Source of the DNA: Chlorops oryzae
Taxonomy: Eukaryota > Arthropoda > Insecta > Diptera > Chloropidae
Direction of reading: 5' to 3'
Length of the DNA stretch: 64,000 nt
Assembly (NCBI GenBank): GCA_020466095.1
Contig: CM035808.1
Location: forward strand, 54,894,073 to 54,958,072
Part shown: positions 10,894-22,284 of the stretch, piece by piece
Position numbering within the stretch: position 1 is the first letter of the stretch
How the letters are laid out: the number at the start of each line of letters is the position of its first letter
Notes under the pieces: generated by a model
Database searches by the model: none
What the model was told of the DNA's origin: nothing
Seen by the model: only the letters and a program-made list of their open reading frames with translations
Position numbers and translations under genes: made by a program

Positions 10894-11737
10894 GTTAATA
10901 AAATTAATATTTGGACGGCGTTCTTTTAAGAATTCAAGTGTTGTTAAAGACATTCTGATATGTTACTCAAAAATTTTTTCGTTTTTCACGTAAGTGCATA
11001 AAATTGTCTGGAAAATAATTGAATGCAGCTAAGCAGAATATACTGTATCGCATTTTCGCTTGTGAAGAACAGTTGAAAACAACAAACAGCCGTCTTGTAT
11101 ACATATATTTTTCGATTATTATTTTTACTAATTATATTTACTAACATATATAAATACCATAATTAACTTCGTTCTTATCTGGTGTCCTATGACACAACTC
11201 AACTTGTTTTTAAATAAAATGTTTTTTGACGTAATTCTCATAGGAAAATTTGAAATAATGAAACAAGTAGTTGTAGTCATTTCTCGAAATGCATTCAAAA
11301 GTGCATTATTTTTGAACTAGAATATCTCGAAAACGGTAACAGTAAGCCCAATTTCGCAAGAACAAACATTGTTCGTCTTAATCTCACCTATCACCTGATT
11401 AATTTTTGCTGGTCAAGTTGGGGACACCCTGTATATAAAAATATAATCATCATAAAAATAATAAAACTTAAGATTCGAATTTATGATCATTTAATAATAT
11501 TTTTATATAAACCATCTATATATGTAACTAGCAAATAAAGAAAAAGCTAAGGGATCCCTAGTAATTTAAAAAATCTCATATTAATTTTAATATTCACCAT
11601 ATTTTGAGTTATATTACTATTTTATATTACAAATCCATTACTACTTTTAAAATACTATTAATAAACACTTTTATGTCATTATACACAAAAAAGAATTGCC
11701 CAAGCGTGATCATGCATGCCTTCAGCAGGAATGATCC
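10894..11737. other. AT-rich stretch, probably gypsy 3' region plus older DNA
   Basis: No coding similarity seen. The part just before 11738 should be 3' non-coding sequence of the gypsy element because a polypurine tract and LTR follow. Confidence 0.4.
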
Positions 11738-11838
11738 CGCTTTCCAAAAGGGGAAGGTGTAATATGCTTATATTAAAGGCTGCAACCTTGTTGCGATTTG
11801 GCCTGTCGTAGGGTGAAATGCTCGAAAGGCACACAAGT
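11738..11838 (+). repeat. Gypsy polypurine tract and start of 3' LTR
   Basis: The tract aaaaggggaagg (11746-11757) is followed directly by tgtaatatgc and about 80 bases nearly identical to the 5' LTR start at 4290. Similarity ends after cacacaagt, so the 3' LTR is truncated. Confidence 0.75.
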
Positions 11839-12647
11839 AAATTAACACATCTCAATCGTTATACTTTTAAAATAATTAAGAAAACCGTCATCTGCCTTGT
11901 ACACGGGGAAAGACTTTTAGTCAGCGTGATAAACTTTTTTATAAACATAAATAATACAAAAAAAAAACTACGATTTATATTGATTCTCACTATCAATGCA
12001 ATAAAGTTTTGACAGAAATATTTGTATACAGTCCTATCAATCTGAATAGTTTAAATATTTTCGGCATTTACGTGTAAGTACGGCTCTTTTAGACTGTGTT
12101 TAGATTATATAGTATTGGATTATGTGCATTGAGAGACCATCCGTTTGCTTATATGCTTTTTATTTTAAAAAAGTACATAAAATTCAATGATGTTTTCGGT
12201 TCAGCAGAATAGGTTAAATAGCATTATATTCAGTTTTTTGTAAGATGCGTTAAAGTCTATTAAAGTTTCCTTACAACGCTTTGGCTTTTAACAGTTATAA
12301 TGATTTAAATGTAAGAATTTTACGTGCAGTAACCGCGGTTTATATTTTTCGTCCATCAAAGTCTTGGAAACCCTGGCTTTGGAGATATTGAAGAATAGTT
12401 CGAATGGAATGCAATTTCGCGCATACGATCAGGTGGCAAAAATTTTAATACTTTGGGTGCCTAGAAAAGGAAAAAAAATCGGCGAAACAAAATATAAAAG
12501 CAAATGGTAATAAAAGAGACAACAATAGACTAGAACGGAGTCTCCTCTTTTCACTGAGGACCGTAAGGCTCCCTCTCCCCGTATACGTAAACCATTTCAC
12601 CGTATACCCGAACCCAAACTCCACCTAGTGGGTAAAAGTATTACAAT
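11839..12647. other. Intronic stretch, nothing recognised
   Basis: AT-rich, no exon, TE match or structured element that I can support. Confidence 0.5.
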
Positions 12648-12816
12648 AGGGGTATTCACAAAGGCGTCGGCAAATAGGAAGTCGGAAAATCTGAAAATTT
12701 TAACTGCTTAAAATGTTGTGCAAGATACAAAAAAAGTTTTAAAGTTTTTTAAGAAGTCGCATTTTTACGATTTTCCGACTTTCCAACGTTTTTAACACGC
12801 CTTTGTGAATACCCCT
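12648..12816. mobile_element. 169-bp MITE, copy 1
   Basis: Ends are inverted repeats AGGGGTATTCACAAAGGC / GCCTTTGTGAATACCCCT, with 3-bp flanks aat on both sides. A close copy of the same length is at 35092-35259, also with matching 3-bp flanks (tat). Interior includes aagaagtcgcatttt and gattttccgac. Non-coding. Confidence 0.8.
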
Positions 12817-13042
12817 AATATTGTAGATAAGGTCAACTATGGTCACCATTATAATATTTTGTGGCACAGTTTTAGGCTGTATCAATAAATCTGCATTCAA
12901 AAACTAACGCAGACCGAATGAATGTGCACCGTACGTCATCATTTGGAACACCTAGCACATCTATCCTACATCCGTACTTCAGTACTCCTGACCAAAATGA
13001 TGCGACGTCGATAGCCCTTATATCGTCAGCAAAGCAAAAAAA

Positions 13043-13916
13043 AACAAGTAAGGGTGTTATAGTCAGGCGAGCCTGACAATAGAATACCCGACACAGACAC
13101 ACATTTTGAAATAGTTTTTCATATCAAGAGTTATTTAAGGCCATAAGGGGCCCCATATACCGACTTTTGTTAAATTTCTTTATGAAAACTGCCCGTTTGC
13201 CACGCCCACTTTTCCAATTTTTGTTTAATTATAATCGGAGGCTTAAATATACACTCAAATTCTAAGTTTCATTGAAATATTACGAAAAATTCCGATTCTG
13301 GGGGCAGTTTTGAGATTTTTGTGACAGACCCTAGTACTGGAGGTACCCTTAATAACGGACCGACCAAGGAAATTTTTTGGGAGAATGTTTATGGCTACAA
13401 AGGAAGCATAAGTGCCAAATTTCGTTTAAGTCCCATTTGAATTTCGGGTGTAGGAGGCAATTTTCCAAAACCGCCCTTCTGCCACTCCCACTTTTCCAAT
13501 TTTTGGAAATCATATTACTGGCCTTTAAACATGTTCAAATATCAAATTTCATCAAAATATCTTGAAGGACTTCGATCTTAGAGCAGTTTTTGTGATTTTC
13601 GTAACAGACCCTAGTACTGGAGGTATCCCTAAAAATGGTCCGATCGGGTCCATTCTCGAACTTGTTCTTACTCATGTCCCCGTGAGCACGCATACCAAAT
13701 TTCGTTCAAATAGCTGAACTCCTTCAATAAGAAAACTGTATACAAACAGACTGACAGACAGACGGACAGACAGACGGACATGTTTAAATCGAATCTCCAA
13801 ATGACGCTGATCATTTCTATATATATTTTGTATGGTCTATCTCGACTGGTTCTGGGTGTTACACACAACCACACAAACGCAATATACCCTCGACACAGAG
13901 TGTGTCGGGTATAAAA
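13043..13916 (-). mobile_element. Helentron-derived repeat, family B, copy 1
   Basis: Reverse orientation. The 3' end at the left reads acaagtaagggtgttatag with hairpin gtcaggcgagcctgac and subterminal motif ATACCCGACACA; the 5' end at the right carries the inverted copy tgtgtcgggtat. A (GACA/GACG)n tract near 13748-13782 and gcctttaaacatgttc-type sequence are shared with copies at 25810, 35275 and 47074. Fits DINE-1/Helentron-associated architecture. Confidence 0.8.
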
Positions 13917-15195
13917 AGTGTGCGATATACGAACAATTTTTTTCCCGCTCTGCCGCAATTTCATTCAAGGCTTGGGATTTTAAACATTTAGAAGTAAATT
14001 TTTAAATAGCTCCTAAATGCTTAAAATTAATAAGAACCGCTAAAAAAATACTGTATCAGTATTAGAAGATAATATTCCAGAAACAGGAAAAAAAATTCAT
14101 TCAAATTGTATCAAAATTATTGATAAAGAGTTTGACGGCTAAGGCGAAAAAGTTACATCTATTGCAAATAAATGGGACTAGAAATGGATGTTGTTTCTGT
14201 CAGAGGTAAGATTAACCCGTAAAACGCAGATAACTTTTGTCTTTCAGAAATCAGTTTTTGTTACAGAAATTTTTGTATGTGTAGAGATAGGATTTTGTAA
14301 CCTTAAGAAGAAAGATGCAGCTCTGAAAATTAATAAGGCCCTAAGAACAATGCATGTAGCTATGAATAGTTGTTCTTAAGTTATGGCTATTTGAAAATCG
14401 AAAAATACAAATTTTCTATCTTTGAGACCATTGCGCCACCTCTAAACTTTGCATAATTCATCAAATTTTGTAGACGTAAGTTTTCGATAAATACCAAATT
14501 TTTGAGCCTCTGGGAGTCAGAATTCCGAGAAATTCGCGGATTTCGTTTTTCAAACCGTCGAATTTTTTGAAATTTAGTTTGCTTAATATGGTTAAAGGTG
14601 TTTTAAAATTATAAAATTTTTTGTATTCATTTACATCATTCTTTAATATGACATCAAAAATTACTTACAAATCGCTAAATGAACGATCTTAAATGATGCT
14701 CAAACTCGAAAAATTGAAAAATGTTTGTAAGATTTTCATTTTTGTTTGGACTTTGAATGAACATAGCTCACCCATTACCAGTCCGCTTTCCAAAACCGTA
14801 TTTTTAAATTGTTGGCCAATCAATTGTGTGTACATTTGCTAAGTTCGTTTTATTTTGCGAGTCACCCCCTCAAAATGTAGTAGAGGGCAACAAAAAAGGG
14901 AAATGAAAAGATTTAGATCGATCGGACATCATTTAGGGGGTGCTCAACGAGGTCAAAGTTCAGAAACATGATTTTTTAAACTCATGCCGCTAGTACAAAT
15001 AACAAAAATATGCACTTAGTTTTTTCTAAATATCTCAAAAATAATTAAGATAGGAAGACGAAACAAACGTTGGCTGATTCCTAAAATATCAGGAAATTCA
15101 AAAAAAAAATTTTTTTTTAAATTTTTACACTGAGAAAAAAATGTCCACAAAACTAAAAAGGAGATTTTAAAATGTACATATCGTCGCATCTCTTC
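13917..15195. other. AT-rich stretch, no gene
   Basis: No coding signal. Parts (about 14500-14760) show faint inverted similarity to 22900-23090, which I could not align reliably by eye. Confidence 0.4.
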
Positions 15196-15202
15196 AACAA
15201 CC

Positions 15203-15345
15203 ACGTAAGCGCCAATTTGTCGAAAATGACATTTTTGGTTTTTATGGTAGAAAAAAACGTTTGCAATGAGGTGGCAGTCTCATCTTGACAACTTTGTATG
15301 AAAAAAAAGAAATTAAAGCCCATTCAAAAACCTCGTAAGTGCCAT
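15203..15345 (+). repeat. Direct repeats upstream of the unclassified transposase
   Basis: Short motifs cacgtaagcgccaatttg (about 15203) and aacctcgtaagtgcca (about 15328) recur downstream of the transposase at about 17690 (aaaacctcgtaaccgacaaa) and 17735 (acacgtaagcgacaaattt), all in the same orientation. They may be subterminal transposase-binding sites, but no terminal inverted repeat was found. Confidence 0.4.
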
Positions 15346-15647
15346 ACAAAATAAAATTGTCATGACTAACCTTAATTTTCGGCTCATAACTGTATTACAA
15401 ATTATGCAGGCTTTCTGACTTGTAAGCAGAAGGCTCCAAAAAGTCTATCAATCTAAGTAGCTCGATTTTATTTAAATTATTGTTTTCCTTATTACTAATC
15501 TTAAAACAATAAATCAGTTCTTGAAATATATTCAGCCTAGTAAGAGGATAAATATTTATTTCTGTTCGTGGCAACCGAGGAGTCTGGCCGCGGTAATTAA
15601 AGAGTATCCTTTCTATTAACAGCAAGGATAACTCCTTGGCTTCTAGT

Positions 15648-17608
15648 ATGGAAGAAGAAATCCTGAATGAAGTAACTGGACTTTTTGAGAGGACGCTAAG
15701 GGTCGCTGAAATCGATTTTAACTCCAATCGTGGAATGGTCTTGGACGAAAAAACAGGGCAATTTGTACTGCCGACAATTAATTCGGAAAAGCATAGCTTT
15801 CAAAGTGACTTTGAAGATTCTGGGAGCTCCTACCATCCTTCGTCGGAATCGTCGTTGTCGGAAATCGAAGAAACCTTTCATGGTACAACCTTAGATGCGC
15901 AGTCCGGACTTGTAAGAAAATGTCTAAGGAGAAAAGGGCAAAGCAAGCCAGAAAGGTGGGAAAAAAATGTAACTAAAAAGGCTCGATTAAAAGGAAAGGC
16001 CTATATCAGCAATGAGAATGTGCAGGGCAAAGTTCGCACCAAAATTAAACGTCAAAAGAGGGAATTGAAACCATCATGTGATGGCATAAATTGCAAAAAA
16101 CAATGCGGAAAAATTACGAAATCGCAGAGGGAAGAAATTTTTTATTCGTTTTGGAACGAAGTTTCTTGGGCACAAAGGAAAATATTAATAGGAAATTTAG
16201 TGAAAAGTAAAAAGGTCCGACGTCGTCGAACCCATACTGAAACATCAAGACGTTCTTGTACTTTTCATTATAGTTTAAAGTTTGCAAACAAACCAATCCC
16301 TGTTTGTAAGAAGATGTTTCTCAATACTTTTGGCCTTAAGGAATGGAGTGTAAGGAATTGGGTGCTTAACGTTAACAGAAATATTGTTCAACGAAGAAAA
16401 GCCAAAAAAAAAATCTTCAAAAACAGGACAGTGCTAAGCGCTTCATTTCGCGCCTGCCAAGAATGGAGAGCCATTACTGCAGAGCTTCAACTAATAAAAC
16501 CTATTTCGACTCAACGTTTGGGTCAATCAAAGAGATTTATAGACTTTACGAAAATGATTTAAACAATGATGACACTTATGCAACCAAAGCTTCTTATCCC
16601 ACTTTTTTAAAAATGGTTCATAAACTAAATATTGGTGTTTTTAACCCAAAGAAAGATCAGTGTGATGTGTGTTTTGCTCACAAAAAGGGAAACATTGAAA
16701 AAGAACGTTACGACAAACATATTGCTGAAAAAATGCAAGCTCGAGAAGAAAAGTCTAAAGACAAAGAGAGAGCGAAGAATCATGAAATTAATATGTTTAC
16801 GCTTGACGTCCAAGCCGTCCAATTGTTACCTCAAGTTCCAGCCGGAGCAATATACTTCAAGCAAAAGTTAGCGGTCCACCATTTCACTATTTACAATGTT
16901 GAAAGCCTAGAAGTACACTCTTATGTATGGCATGAAGCTGAAGGGGCTATGGACTCTAATATATTTGCCTCGTGTATTTTGGATTTTTTTGAAAAATATG
17001 TAAATATTTTTTTGCCAACAGTCTTATATAAAGATGGTTGTGCCGCCCAAAATAGAAACACTACATTGTCTAATACCTTACAGTTGATTGCGTTAAGGAA
17101 TCGCCTGGAAATCACTCAAAAATATTTGTGCGTGGGCCATACGCAAATGGAATGCGATTCGGTCCATTCGCTAATTGAAAGGAAAAAAAAAAATAAAGAG
17201 CTTTTTACTCCAACAGATTTTGTTAATATAGTAGCAAACGCTAGATTTCATCCGACACCTTATAAGGTGCATTATATTGAACGTGCATTTTTCAAAGATT
17301 TTAAAACAATCCAATTTTATAAATCCATAAGACCTGGAATAAAAGCGGGTGATCCGCAGGTGGTTGACATAAAATGTTTAAAGTATAATGAACATGGTAT
17401 GTTTTACAAATTAAATTTTCGAAATGATTTTGTTTTGTCTCCACATAAAAGAAATTATGTTGATCTCAACACAACTTTGTCTCCACTTTACAAAACATCC
17501 ATTGGCATTACAAAGCAAAAATATAACGATTTGATGAGCTTAAAAAAAGTAATGCCGGTTCATTGTTGGGGGTTTTTTGAAACACTTACAATAAGTAATA
17601 AAAACTAA
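15648..17608 (+). pseudogene. Frameshifted DNA transposase of unclear superfamily
   Basis: Two overlapping frames (from ATG 15648, and the frame ending at TAA 17608) join into one protein of about 650 residues if a single base is missing near 16430; the second frame then reads AKRFISRLPRMESHYCRAS. The N-terminal third is acidic and then very basic (KKARLKGK, KSKKVRRRRTHTETSRR). The C-terminal part carries likely DDE-type acidic positions: TLDVQAVQLLP, YKDGCAAQNRNTT and GHTQMECDSVH. CDVCFAHKKG may bind zinc. The DGCAAQN-type motif is seen in several poorly described eukaryotic transposase families (Sola is one possibility). It lies in a Huwe1 intron. A domesticated gene is unlikely because of the frameshift. 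Confidence 0.6.
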
Positions 17609-18476
17609 GATGTTAGTCATGTTTAAGCTTAATTTTTTACAAAGAATAAATAAATATTAATTTTAACATTGTTTTTTTAATTTGGAAAAAACCTCGTAAC
17701 CGACAAAATTCTGAAATTGTTATTTGCGGAAAAAACACGTAAGCGACAAATTTGGCCAGAGTTACTTGTATATACAAAATAATTTCAAAACAAAGTTTTG
17801 TACCCTTAATAAAGTCGCAACGCTATGTTTTGGAATAACAAAGTCGATTATAAAGCACAGATTAACAAAACTATTCAGTTTTTTTCGTTTTCTGAAAAAC
17901 TAGGTTATGTCAAATCTCAGAACTGCAGCACAAAGCCTTCCATGATATAAAGGTTTTTTTAAACAACTCAATTAGGAGATTCGTATACATAACATAACAC
18001 AAGTTTAAATTGAAAAATTCACTTGTTTTCGTTTCAAAAAGAGAAAATGTTTAAAATGATTTGAAATATTTAATCAGGAATAAATAAGGTGCTTATAATC
18101 AATCAGAGCAGGAAAAGAAACAATATGAAACGTTTGCCAATCTTTTCAGAAACCGAAACAAAAAAAAAATAAAAGAACCAAACTTAAAATTCCTTTTGAA
18201 CTGTTTGTGTTTGCAATGCAAAATAAAACTTAAAACAAAAAGTTCTTCACTCTAACCATATATAACTATATATGTCACTCAGGAGCCGTTTCCATTTTGG
18301 CTCTTTTCACCACGGTCTTGGGTACCCACCATGGTCTTGGGTACCCACCAAAAAGAGCATTTTGAACTGAGGTACTCACCAAAAGTACTTCTCTCTCGCT
18401 CTTCTTTTGCCTGCCGAGTAACATCTCTTTCTAACTGGCGCGAAACGTCCCGCGTAATATCTCTGAGAGTGACATA

Positions 18477-19769
18477 ACAGGTTGGCTGATAAGTCCCCGG
18501 TCTAACAAAGAAAAACACATTTTTTTGTCAAAATTCGTTTTTATTATTCAACATAGTTCCCTTCAAGAGCGACACAACGATTATAACGACCTTCCAATTT
18601 TTTGATACCATTTTGGTAGTACTCCTTCGGTTTTGCCTCAAAATAGGCCTCAGTTTCGGCGATCACCTCTTCATTGCAGCCAAATTTTTTCCCTGCGAGC
18701 ATTCTTTTGAGGTCTGAGAACAAGAAAAAGTCGCTGGAGGCCAGATCTGGAGAATACGGTGGGTGGGGAAACATTTCGAAGCCTAATTCATGAATTTTTG
18801 CCATCGTTCTCAATGACTTGTGGCACGGTGCGTTGTCTTGGTGGAACAACACTTTTTTCTTCTTCATATGGGGCCGTTTTGCCGCGATTTCGACCTTCAA
18901 ACGCTCCAATAACGACATATAATAGTCACTGTTGATGATTTTTCCCTTCTCAAGATAATCGATAAAAATTATTCCATGCCCATCCCAAAAAACAGAGGCC
19001 ATTACTTTGCCAGCGGACTTTTGAGTCTTTGCACGCTTCGGAGACGGTTCACCGATCGCTGTCCACTCAGCCGACTGTCGATTGGACTCAGAAGTGTAGT
19101 GATAGAGCCATGTTTCATCCATTGTCACATATCGACGCAAAAACTCGGGTGTATTGCGAGTTAACAGCTGCAAACACCGCTCAGAATCATCAACACGTTG
19201 TTGTTTTTGGTCAAATGTGAGCTCGCGCGGCACCCATTTTGCACAGAGCTTTTTCATATCCAAATATTGATGAATGATATGACCAACACGTTCCTTTGAT
19301 ATCTTTAAGGCCTCTGCTATCTCGATCAACTTCATTTTACGGTCATTCAAAATCATTTTGTGAATTTTTTTGATGTTTTCGTCGGTAACCACCTCTTTCG
19401 GGCGTCCACTGCGTTCACCGTCCTCCGTGCTCATTTCACCACGCTTGAATTTTGCATACCAATCAATTATTGTTGATTTTCCTGGGGCAGAGTCCGGAAA
19501 CTCATTATCAAGCCAAGTTTTTGCTTCCACTGTATTTTTTCCCTTCAGAAAACAGTATTTTATCAAAACACGAAATTCCTTTTTTTCCATTTTTTTCACA
19601 ATAACAAAAGTTGCTTCACAAAAGACGCTCTATCTCACAAACTAATTGACTTACAGACGTCAAATTTTGACACGCATCATTTGAAGGTTGCCACTATATA
19701 AAAATAATATGCATTTAATACTAGCGACGCCATCTATGTGTCAGACCGGGGACTTATCAGCCAACCTGT
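18477..19769 (-). mobile_element. Himar1-type (irritans) mariner, copy 1, intact ORF
   Basis: The 1,293-bp element has inverted termini acaggttggctgataagt / acttatcagccaacctgt and TA duplications at 18475-18476 and 19770-19771. It encodes one complete transposase on the minus strand. Copy 2 at 37612 has the same length. Element length, TIR and protein match the irritans subfamily. Confidence 0.95.
18544..19590 (-). CDS. Mariner transposase (irritans subfamily), complete
   Basis: Starts at MEKKEFRVLIKYCF (an ATG nine bases upstream is also in frame) and runs 348 residues to ...ALEGNYVE, the usual length. The paired N-terminal HTH region covers about residues 1-110, with the linker motif WVPRELT. 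The D,D34D catalytic triad is present: TMDETWLYH, HQDNAPCH and the final D in LASSDFFLF. The usual residue two before that last D is proline (LAPSD, as in copy 2 and the mariner at 44331); here it is serine, which may impair activity. The enzyme cuts and pastes the element at TA sites. It lies within the Huwe1 intron 4058-23262 on the same strand as the gene. Confidence 0.95.
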   Translation of the reverse strand: MEKKEFRVLIKYCFLKGKNTVEAKTWLDNEFPDSAPGKSTIIDWYAKFKRGEMSTEDGERSGRPKEVVTDENIKKIHKMILNDRKMKLIEIAEALKISKERVGHIIHQYLDMKKLCAKWVPRELTFDQKQQRVDDSERCLQLLTRNTPEFLRRYVTMDETWLYHYTSESNRQSAEWTAIGEPSPKRAKTQKSAGKVMASVFWDGHGIIFIDYLEKGKIINSDYYMSLLERLKVEIAAKRPHMKKKKVLFHQDNAPCHKSLRTMAKIHELGFEMFPHPPYSPDLASSDFFLFSDLKRMLAGKKFGCNEEVIAETEAYFEAKPKEYYQNGIKKLEGRYNRCVALEGNYVE

Positions 19770-19806
19770 TATATTGTTATATATGACTTTAACACAAAAT
19801 TTTAAG

Positions 19807-20734
19807 CATACAATACTACAAGCGACATTCTAAATTTTTTGAATTTGCTTGTGGGTATGATAAGAATATGCGAGTGCGATAGAGACAGAGAACAGTTTAC
19901 ATCAGTGCGACTGAAAAAGATAGAGTTTTGTCAACGACTGCTGTGGTGAACAGTTCAACAGCCCTGCAGGAAGTATGAGTAGTTAAGCTGCAGCGTCTTA
20001 CTAGTTCTAATTCCACCAGCACTGGTTCTTCTTTATACCCCTGGCTATGTATTACTCTGTACAAAATTAACATTGCGTGTGGGCTAAAAATCACTAATTG
20101 TACACTTGAACTAACGCTTTTTTAGTGATTTGGGAACCAATTGGGTAAATTGGGTATAGTAAAACACTAGTTCCTTTGAAAGATTATTGACCATATTTTG
20201 TGGTTTTTTGGTTATTTTTGTTCTAAAATTTTTTGAGCCTCCAATACGCAATATTTACAAGACACCGAATTATTTTTCGTGTTTGTTTTATTTATAAAAA
20301 TATTGGTAATATATAAAGATAGATTTATTTTTGATTTCGGAGCACCAACGCTCTTTGCAACAACTATATAATGGCAACTCTTATTACTGACACGAAAAAC
20401 CATTTTTCCATGCAATACTACTCGGAGCTTTATACGAAGCTCTACCCCCCTTTGCACTAGTTCTTTAGTTTTGGTGAAAGTACTAGTTGCATGCGGGCAA
20501 TATACCTCACGCTTCCTAGAGGGTAATAAGCTTTGAGCTCTGCTGTGTTGAAAGTCAGATTGTAATGTCGATGTGTGAGTTCATATATACACAAATCGTG
20601 GTGAAAGTCAGTTTATTTTATGTGAATGTGTTAACTGTGGGCAAAGTCAGATTGTGAATGGGCAAAGTCGGTTTATACAAGCTCCCCTCACCCGTCTTAG
20701 TGATTTTGGGAAGTGTCGCTTGTAGTATTGTATG
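19807..20734. mobile_element. hAT-like non-autonomous element
   Basis: Inverted termini CATACAATACTACAAGCGACA / tgtcgcttgtagtattgtatg. Flanks attttaag (19799-19806) and attttagg (20735-20742) match at 7 of 8 bases, as expected for an aged 8-bp hAT TSD. No open frame of significance in the 928 bp. It lies inside the inverted-repeat pair at 17906-22830. Confidence 0.7.
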
Positions 20735-20870
20735 ATTTTAGGAATCAGTGTGAATCTTTTCGCGAAAGACAGTTTGGAAATGATTGCTGGGTGATTTTCT
20801 ACTTCTAGTTAAAGTTTCATTTAGTCTCATAGCCTTCTCTGATTTTTACAACTAAGTTTTTAATAAAAAT

Positions 20871-22276
20871 CAGGGTACGGAAAAATTCCGTTCGCGAACC
20901 GAAAAATTCGGTTCTTATTCATTTTACGACTCGCAACGCGATCCATTTGTATTTCTATTCGCGAGCACAATTCATACCTACGATCTGAATTTTTTCAATT
21001 CGTTCGCCAACGAACGGAAACGAGTTTTTTAGAGAATGGAAAAATTCCGTTCGCCAACCGAAAAAATTCCGTTCGCGAACTTAAAAATGCTCGCTATGCG
21101 AACTGTTCGTTTTTAATTCGCGAGCACAATTTTTACCTGTGAACTGATTTTTTAAAATTCGCTGGCTGCCGAACGGAGAGTTTTTTAGAGAACGGAAAAA
21201 TTCAGTTCAGATTTTAGCGCACGAGCACAATTCTTACCTGTGCGTTGTATTTTTTAAATTCATTTCTGTTCAGCGGCCAATGCACACCAAACTCTTTAAG
21301 GGGACCTTCTGGTCTAGAATTTTTTGAAAACTGATTTTTTTTTTATATATTTCGGAAGAATAGACTTTTAAGAATATGCTGGCAAAGTTTCGTGAAGATA
21401 TTGACAATATTTGTTTTGCTACAGCCTTTTTAGAAGGTGGAGACAGCAGGCAGCGCGCTTGATCAAAGCAACTTTGAACGCGTTTATCTCAAAACCACTT
21501 TTTTTGACCTGGTGTGAATGAAAACAAAAAAACCATCGAACCGATTTGTCTGGAATTTTTATATGTTATTCATAACATCAATGGCTATGGCCCGAACTAG
21601 AATCGAATTTTTATTTCAAGAACTTCATATTTTTTCATCAAAAAAATGGTCAAAAAAGGGGAGTTTTTGATGGTTGAAATAAAAAATTGCGCCATTTTGT
21701 CAATTAAAAAAAAAATTTTTTATTCTAGTTCCTGCCATAGCCGCATTCATTCTGATTAATAACAAATTTTTGTTTTTTTTTTCGATTACCAGAACTGCCA
21801 AACTTTTTCACACCACGGAGGTACTTTTTCAAAGAGGGTCCACTTCAACGCCATTTTTAAAATACAAAAAAAAAAAATTACAACATTTTTTATTTTTTGT
21901 CAATAGATAATATAAGCCTGCATACTTAGAAAATCGTTTTTTATTTGGCTTAATACCAAAAAAAAAAAATCTTGAAAATACCCTAAATTTTCGTGCTCTA
22001 GACCAGAAGGTCCCCTTAAGATTGAGAAGAAAAGTTCAACCACTAAAAAATACAAAATTGCATACCTATTGCGGAGAACGAAAAGTAACCGATTAATTCC
22101 GATTAAAATGGCTCACGAATTTCTTTTCCAGTTCGTCTGCTTTCCGAATCCGTTCAGGAACCAGAAATATTTTTCGCGATCGAAAAACATTTCGTTCGCG
22201 AACGAAATAAAAATTCAGTTCGTGTGATAACGATTCGTTCGCGAACGAATCGAAAAGAACGGATTTCCGAACCCTG
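20871..22276. mobile_element. hAT-type non-autonomous element with perfect 8-bp TSD
   Basis: Termini CAGGGTACGGAAA / TTTCCGAACCCTG, flanked by identical ataaaaat at 20863-20870 and 22277-22284. Inner sequence is rich in cgttcgcgaac motifs near both ends. It is itself interrupted by the piggyBac-like MITE at 21300-22015. Without that insert it would be about 690 bp; no transposase. Confidence 0.85.
21300..22015. mobile_element. piggyBac-like MITE with TTAA target site
   Basis: Perfect inverted termini GGGGACCTTCTGGTCTAGA at both ends, flanked by TTAA at 21296-21299 and 22016-22019. TTAA duplication is the hallmark of piggyBac elements. The 716-bp interior is A/T-homopolymer-rich with no coding capacity. 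Confidence 0.8.
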
Positions 22277-22284
22277 ATAAAAAT

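Larger units (their letters stand above)
4290..11838 (+). mobile_element. Decayed Ty3/gypsy retrotransposon with nested insertions
   Basis: The element is delimited by a 5' LTR starting tgtaatatgcttat at 4290 and a 3' LTR start with the same sequence at 11758, immediately after a polypurine tract (aaaaggggaagg). Between them lie a PBS, protease, RT, RNase H and integrase in gypsy order; gag is missing. The coding region carries at least four stops or frameshifts. It is interrupted at 6911-7190 (uncertain), 8457-8847, 8848-8954, 8955-9706 and 10211-10893. It sits in the 19.2-kb Huwe1 intron in the orientation opposite to the gene. No env gene is recognised between 8440 and 11737. Confidence 0.8.
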
